Positions 57,925 to 64,000 of a stretch of DNA of 64,000 nt are shown one piece after another; position 1 is the stretch's first letter, and each line of letters opens with the position of its first letter. The notes under the pieces were generated by a model. That model searched no databases. It was not told where the DNA came from and saw only the letters and a program-made list of their open reading frames with translations. A program made the position numbers and the translations under genes. Source of the stretch: Brachionus rotundiformis (taxonomy: Eukaryota > Rotifera > Eurotatoria > Ploima > Brachionidae); NCBI GenBank assembly GCA_016802295.1, contig JAESIW010000207.1:2136005-2200004 (forward strand), written 5' to 3'.

Positions 57925-60900
57925 AGATATCTAGAAATAAAGATAATTTTTTTTACTATTTGTAAATAATTAAAATTTAAAAATTTTATTTTATTTTTTA
58001 CCAAAATATAATTCTTGGTTATATAAAAAATTATTAATTAATTATATTTCGATAATATATTTTTTTAATTAAAACAAAAAAAAAAAACTAAATATCATTT
58101 TAATCTTAGTTTAATTTATTGTAGTGTAAAATTCGAGAAACTGCTAGTATTTATTAATTTGTAGGTTTAATACACGTGTATCTCATAAGATTATGTGACA
58201 ATTGATCTTTAAGAGCCTACGAATTCTTTAAAATAAAGAATAAAATTTTATTTTTCATTACGAATTTTCATTTTCTTAAATAAATATCTTTAATAAAAAA
58301 TTGCTACGCACTCTTTGAATCTCATTTAACAATTTATACAGCGTATGATAAATTTTCTCTTATCAATAATCTTGGTTCAGATTCATTTACATTAATTATT
58401 TTGGCTTTAAACCGTAAAAATCGATTATTTTATTTAATGTATTTAAATAATTAATTTTAAATTTCCTAATAATTATTAATACTTAAAAAAAAATAGTCCT
58501 AAAACAGTAAAAAAGAAGAACTAATACTTTGATACTTTTGATTGATTAATGATTAATTAGTAAAATGAATTCACCTTTATTTTAAGCAATTAAAAAAACT
58601 TGGAAAATATTTTTTTTTGAATTTTTTTGAATAGATAACAAAAAAGTTCATAAATATTAAATGAAGATTAAACTTATTTTTAAATGTCTATTAATTATTG
58701 TGATTAGAATCAATGAAAATTCTTGCATATCAAATATATAAATAGGCTCTTTTAACTTTATTAAACATTTAGCAGCATTACATTTTTAAACTAAATATAT
58801 TTTGTTTTATTCATGATAATATTGGAAGACTCAACTAAATGAGTTTTAAGAAATTACACTTTATTTTCTTGTTTTATGTAATAATCATATTAATCAGACA
58901 TCTGATCTCGAAAAAACTGTTCTTTATATGATTTTTGTATTTTGTATTAGAAAATTAACAAATTTATTGCATTTTTAATCTAATTTAATTAATTTAATAG
59001 ACTATTTTATAAACTACTAGTCTTGATAACTAAATACTTTTTTGACAGGTACAAAGGCTAAAAAATTTTTATAATTTTTTAATTAATACTATTGATTTAT
59101 ATTTGTTTTGATTTTTCCATACTAAAATGTACATTTTTTTAGATAAGCTCATAATTTTAGCCAAGCTGACGATTTATTAATTTTCGAAGTTGGTTGATTT
59201 TACAACAACATATAAGTGTATAAACTTGGTGCTTATACCTAAATGAAAAAGGCATTTAATCACTGGAAAACATATTAGATATGGCTTTTAATCTCTTTTT
59301 ATAACTAAAATATAATTTCGTTTTCAATTGATTAATTTTTTTATTACGATTTTCAAAATTTCGCTTAATCTATAAATAAATCATTTTCAATTATCAAGTA
59401 TTATTTTCAAATTATCTAAATTAATAAACTTAAGAATGAAAATCTGAATTAAAATTAGCTTTAGAGAAAAAATATTATTCTATTTTTATTTGTAAATATA
59501 AATCATTATCTATTGATTATGACCAAAGTAAATTTTGTATTCTTACCAAATTTTAAAAAGTAAAAAAATAAACTGCCACTAAGTGCTTAAGCGAACTTTC
59601 TGCATCTTGACCAGAAGAAATTTTATGGATAAATTTTCGCATGAATTTTCTTGGTCAAGATTTGGAGGAACAGTGATTTTCAGCTAAAATGTTTCTAGTT
59701 GGAAGGCTTTGGATTATTGACTATTTTAATTCGAGCATTTGTTACAATATGAAATTTATCTTCTATTTCGTTCTAAATTATCCTTTTTTATATTTAATAT
59801 TTCTATTCATATCGAGACTATGATCATTCAATTCAAGTCAATTAATTTAATATTCAATTTATTTTTATTCTAACTTTTATATCACTAATCAAAATGATAA
59901 CGTGAATAAGGGTTGGAATTTTGATAGTTTTTTTACTAAAATTTTTGCTTTCTAATTTTGTAACAAAAAAAAGTTTATTCAGAACACACTTTTATTTTAT
60001 TTACTTTTTGTTCATTTGAAGTTATTCAAAGGTGATTCAGGCCAAATCACACAGAGAAACGCATTTGAGAATCCGGTTTTATCCTAGTTATCTAAATATT
60101 AGCTTAATGGTCAGTTTGGCAAATGTCAACAAAACGGGAAGTGATACATCTAGATATAAAATTGGTGGTTTTAATTATTTAATTTAAAAAAAAAAGCCAT
60201 AAAAATTCTGGCATTTTTAAATTCCTTATAAAAATTTAAAAAAAAATTAGACTCTACTAACATCATCTTGGATAATTTTTCTTCCTAAAATTAAGAATAT
60301 TTTCAAGATTATCTGATAGAAATATCTTTTTTTAGTATTTAAAAATGTTACAATTCAATTAATTAATTAATTAAATAAATAAATGGTTGAAATGTCATTT
60401 TCTATTTATAGGAGCAAGAAAATATTTTTAGTATCCTAAATAACTAATTATTAACTATTTTTACAACATATCCTTTTCAAAAGTTTAAAAGTGAATCAAA
60501 AAAGATAATCCTTCTATAAAAAGATAGTTATCTCACACTTAAATATCTCATCCAATTAATAAATTCTTCAAAATATTATTAGCAGTAATAAGATTAATTA
60601 AATAAGAATGACAAGATACTTAAGTCACGCAACATGATAAGATGAGTAAAACTAAATTAACAATTAAAATTAATTTTAAAAAGTAGAAAAGATAAAGTGG
60701 TTAAAACTGTTGAAAATTCACCTAAATTACTTTTTGTATATAATTTTCAAATTATAAAAGATATATTAAATTAATTTTTTTAGTCTTTAAGATCACCACA
60801 TTGTCACAATTAAGAGGAAATAATCTCAAAATCAAAAAAAAAGAAAACAAAAGCAAAAAATTACAAGCTGGCTTTAATTCTATTTAATTAGGATATTAAG

Positions 60901-62160
60901 AACCTGGATTCGGCTTGTGGTGAATGCAAAAATTTAAATGCTTTGAAAGATGGATAGGATAACTGGTTACTTAAATTTAAACCCTGATAAAGTGCTTTGC
61001 ACTAATTAAACATTAATGAATCTATTTATCAGCAGAGATTTACTCCTAATGCTACTTTAATATTATGTCATAAAAAACAAACTTTTATATTTAAAAACAA
61101 TTAAGTCAAAGACGGCAAATTAATTAAATATTTTAAAATTTTTCTTTAATCTTGATCTTGTGTCAAAATAGTATTGAATTTTATTTTGACAATTATTAGT
61201 TTCATTATTTTTGACTTATCAGTTTAAGAATAATATGATTAATGTTGTTTATTTTTTTCCATTTTATTCAGTTTTTTTTCAGCATATTGTTCATGGAATA
61301 TTTACCAAATTATTATTTCAGGATCAAAGTAGACTGCTTTTCTAATGAGAAAATTGCTCTATTTAAAATATTTTAAATGAATTAAATTAAAATCTCTATT
61401 TTAATCCTCACTTGAAAACTAGAAACAGTCCTAATAATTTTAATAATTTTTAATTTATTTAAAATAAAAATGATTTTTTTTCATTACTCATAGTTAAAAT
61501 ATTTTACTAATCAATTTTAACAATAGATCTTTTTTTTTAATCTAATAATTTAGGAGAATTAAATATTTATTTCTTTTAGACAATCTAAAGAGCAAATTAA
61601 TTGTCGAAGGTCCTTAAATTTACAATAATTGTGAAAATAAAAAATAAAAAATATTTTTTAAGATAGATTTATTTTTTGAAAATAACAAAATTACAAAAAT
61701 TGACTATTAGATATTTTGATTCGACAATTAAACTAGAGTGTTAAACAAATTTTTAAGTTATATAATATTTACAATTTTCCAAATATTTTTAATCAGTCAA
61801 TTTTTTTTAAACAATCAAATCTAATCTAGTTGTTAAAAATTATTTTTTCTTTATATATTTCTTATTGAAAAAGTAAAAGTGATTTTTTAAAACATGTCTT
61901 CGAATGCCTGGATTGAACCCTTTTAATTTAATTTAAAATTTTTATAAATAATCTCACATAAAAACCGATAATCAACAAACTCTAAAAATTATAAAAATTA
62001 TAAAATTCAGCTAAATTTTAAATTAATTTTAAGAGCTAAAGCCAATTGTATTGCTTTTTTAACATTGAAAAACCAAATATTATTCTAAGTTACCATAGTT
62101 TCTGAAGCCGAGAACAAAAAATTACTTTTTTTCTTTAAATAAAAAAATCATTATAACACT
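57925..62160. other. 4.2-kb gene-free region
   Basis: AT-rich. It holds the hairpin at 59604-59661 and, 60-73 bp before the gene at 62161, a half X-box-like GTTACCAT (62088). No coding gene recognised. Confidence 0.5.
59604..59661. ncRNA. Imperfect hairpin, small-RNA-precursor-like
   Basis: ATCTTGACCA (59604-59613) pairs exactly with TGGTCAAGAT (59652-59661). Continuing inward, AGAAATT pairs with AATTTTCT with one bulged T after a two-base GA bulge, leaving a loop of about 21 nt. Size, bulges and loop are compatible with a microRNA precursor. No known miRNA seed was recognised. Confidence 0.3.
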
Positions 62161-62629
62161 ATGTCATTGACAGTTAAACAATTTGCGTCAGCTGATAACT
62201 TATCAGACTGGAGATCTAAACAACACATTAGGTACAATATCTAACCATTAACTAAAATCTTACTAAACAATTCTTAAAGAGTGCCATGGTTTTCCAAAAA
62301 CCATCCGATGATACCAAGATTTTATGTTCAACCATGGACTCAAGACATCCCTAATAGGACCATTCTGCTTCATGTAAATAGATAGAATTACTTTTACACA
62401 ACTTTATTTATTTGTTTGTTTAATTAAGAACGCCAAAAATGGAAAAATACCAACCTATGAGCATGACGATTGTCTTTTCTTAAGCAAACGAGAGCAGATG
62501 AAATATAATGTACAAAATAGAAGCCAGGTAGATGTAAGAACCAAACTGCCTCCTCGTTACCAAATGCTTAAGCCAAAAAATTACCAAACAACACAAAGAT
62601 ATAACAGTAACATGTTGGCAAGATTTTAA
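62161..62629 (+). CDS. Small basic protein of unknown function
   Basis: Three exons, 62161-62231, 62280-62373 and 62429-62629, joined by introns of 48 and 55 nt with good GT-AG signals and consistent phases, giving 121 aa. It starts MSLTVKQFASADNLSDWRSK and continues with PWFSKNHPMIPRFYVQPWTQ, DIPNRTILLH, YEHDDCLFLSKREQ and TKLPPRYQMLKPKNYQ. There is no signal peptide or membrane helix; it is rich in Arg, Lys, Pro, Trp and Tyr. None of its exons is long enough to stand out alone. I do not recognise the family. Its make-up recalls small axonemal microtubule inner proteins, and a GTTACCAT half X-box lies about 70 bp upstream, so a cilium role is possible but weakly supported. Confidence 0.7.
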
Positions 62630-63793
62630 TTAAAAAAAAGAATAGAATTATTTATTTTTTAAATTAAATAAAATTTTTAGAGCATTTATTTAAATTATTA
62701 TCCTCAAAAATGTTTGGTAAACAAAAACATGAAACTTTAATACAAAAATTTGCTCAAGACAAAAGTTTTAGATATCTGATACTTTGATGTATCAATTGAA
62801 TAATTTAATTTATATCATATTGAACTTGAAAAAAAACAAATTTCAGTTCACTCGTATGATTATTGATTAGACTTATTTAAAACAAGTTTTTAGTATTAAT
62901 TTCACAACTCCTACTCTAATCAAAAAATAAGAAAATATGCTCATTTGTTCGATTTCGAATAAAAAAACATCTTTGATAAATAAATTATTTAATAATGGTC
63001 TTTTTATCAAAATAATATTTATTTGATTGAATTTATTATATTAACTGTTTAATTTGAAATAAATTAATTAATAAATAACAGGAATGGAATTTTTTAAAAT
63101 TTTATTGAAAAAATAATTTTAAAATTATTCGATTTTAGGAAGTAATTACACACGTCATTGTCTATTTTTAATTATTGATTTTTTTAAAATAATAGAATAT
63201 ATATATTTCTAATATATTAATTAATAATCTGATACATAATTTTTGGTAGCTCGTTTTTTAAAAATAAATTTTACTTAATTCAAAGATAATTTGAATTTTA
63301 AATTTAGATATTATTGAGAAAAAATAAAATTTTCATTTTTTATTTATAATATCTATCAGGCCATTCTTAATTTATTAGCAGCCTCTTCTTGTGGTTTACA
63401 ATTCAAATATTTGCCAGGTTGATTGGCAATATTCAAGCAAACTTACCAATTAAATGAAGTTTATGTGTCCATCAGTAATAAATCAAAAATATAATTTGAT
63501 CTTAAATAGAGCTGTTGGTAATGGAATGATGGCCTACCAAAGTGATTTGAGTAAAATCAATAAGTTTTAATTAAAGAAAAATTACCATGCATTTAGATAT
63601 TGATAAAATAAATTTCTAAATCAACTTTATAAACTATGTAGTGACTTATTATTATAAGTATATTAAATAATAATTTCAAGAATAATTTTAATGATTGATA
63701 TCATCAGAATAATTTTATTCAATTCAAAAAATTTTTAATCATTTTAAATTTAGAAATAGTTATTAAAAATCATTAATCAGATCAGCTCGTAAT
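62630..63793. other. Intergenic region with one coding-like patch
   Basis: AT-rich. At 63362-63442 the minus strand reads NIANQPGKYLNCKPQEEAAN then KLRMA and a stop, which looks like the end of a protein, but no start or convincing upstream exon was found. Confidence 0.4.
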
Positions 63794-64000
63794 TTACACA
63801 TTTTTGAAAGAATTTCTTAGTTTTATTCTAAAAATTATTAAACTAACTAGAGAAATGGCACCAAGTATTAATATGGCATACATTTTTTGGTAAACACACA
63901 ATACTTCAGAGAGAGAAAATGCCAACAAAAAAAATAAACTCATACAAAATCTATTAGCTGCATAAGCTGAAGAAAGTTTGTCATGAAAAACATCACCAAT
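63794..64000 (-). CDS. C-terminal exon of an UNC93-like membrane protein (partial)
   Basis: On the minus strand the frame is open from the window edge to the stop at 63794-63796 (68 codons). It contains two hydrophobic helices: FCMSLFFLLAFSLSEVLC and YAILILGAISLVSLIIF. The order SSAYAANRFCMSLFFLLAFSL then LCVYQKMYAILILG parallels the last two helices of UNC93A (EAAFANYRLWEALGF then LCVHVKLYILLG). UNC93 proteins are 11-12-helix MFS relatives that regulate potassium channels or traffic receptors. The gene continues beyond the right edge; the rest is not visible. Confidence 0.6.
   Translation of the reverse strand: MGDVFHDKLSSAYAANRFCMSLFFLLAFSLSEVLCVYQKMYAILILGAISLVSLIIFRIKLRNSFKNV

Noticed and set aside
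60880..60960. Short coding-like patch (NLDSACGECKNLNALKDG) after an acceptor-like sequence
   Set aside because: Only about 20 codons with no partner exon or donor; cannot be supported as a gene.
61905..61930. B-box-like GGGTTCAATCC on the minus strand (tRNA?)
   Set aside because: No A box or pairing arms within 90 bp on that strand; a lone B-box match.
1..64000. CRISPR arrays, bacterial operons, phage or plasmid features
   Set aside because: None seen; introns, gene families and gene structure are those of an animal nuclear genome.

Overview
The window is animal nuclear DNA: very AT-rich, with protein-coding genes split by mostly very short GT-AG introns (about 45-75 nt) and a few long ones. 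The gene set includes two innexins, an NK2-class homeobox gene, a BBS8/TTC8 orthologue, a rhabdomeric-type opsin, a leucine-rich-repeat hormone receptor, protein kinase D and a TAF6-like factor. This points to a protostome invertebrate. The composition and compact introns fit a monogonont rotifer (Brachionus-like), but that is inference and nothing here proves the species.

Layout. 1-6.6 kb: DRC5/TCTE1 axonemal gene (+) behind an RFX X-box, then ECH1 and mitochondrial ribosomal protein L11 (both -) and a Thr-repeat membrane protein (-). 7.7-8.8 kb: an Nkx2.2/vnd-like homeobox gene in a gene-poor area. 13.2-14.6 kb: two EF-hand genes (-). 20.1-23.1 kb: innexin A. 24.1-36.2 kb: a dense cluster with HIG1-domain protein (-), LGR-type GPCR (+), TAF6L-like (-), a small secreted-peptide ORF (+), TTC8/BBS8 (-), an uncharacterised gene sharing TTC8's X-box promoter (+), a small membrane protein (-), FKBP2 (-) and MFSD8-like (+). 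39.8-45.9 kb: protein kinase D (+) convergent with GTF3C4/TFIIIC90-like (-). 50.9-53.4 kb: innexin B, followed by an assembly gap and a near-identical copy of its 3' end. 54-55 kb: a decayed CR1/Jockey-like LINE. 55.9-57.9 kb: an r-opsin/melanopsin-like gene (-). 62.2-62.6 kb: a small three-exon gene not obvious from long ORFs. 63.8-64 kb: the 3' exon of an UNC93-like gene running off the right edge (-).

Themes. Two cilium genes (DRC5 and TTC8) each carry a full match to the RFX X-box consensus a short distance upstream. The TTC8 site lies midway between TTC8 and an uncharacterised divergent gene, which is therefore predicted to be ciliary. Several genes are arranged head-to-head with under 220 bp between start codons. 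Mobile-element content is limited to four 5'-truncated, degenerate non-LTR retrotransposon pieces, all on the minus strand. Three hairpin loci in gene-free DNA are unexplained.

Exon joins were worked out by hand from reading frame, GT-AG signals and remembered family sequences. No alignment or search was run.
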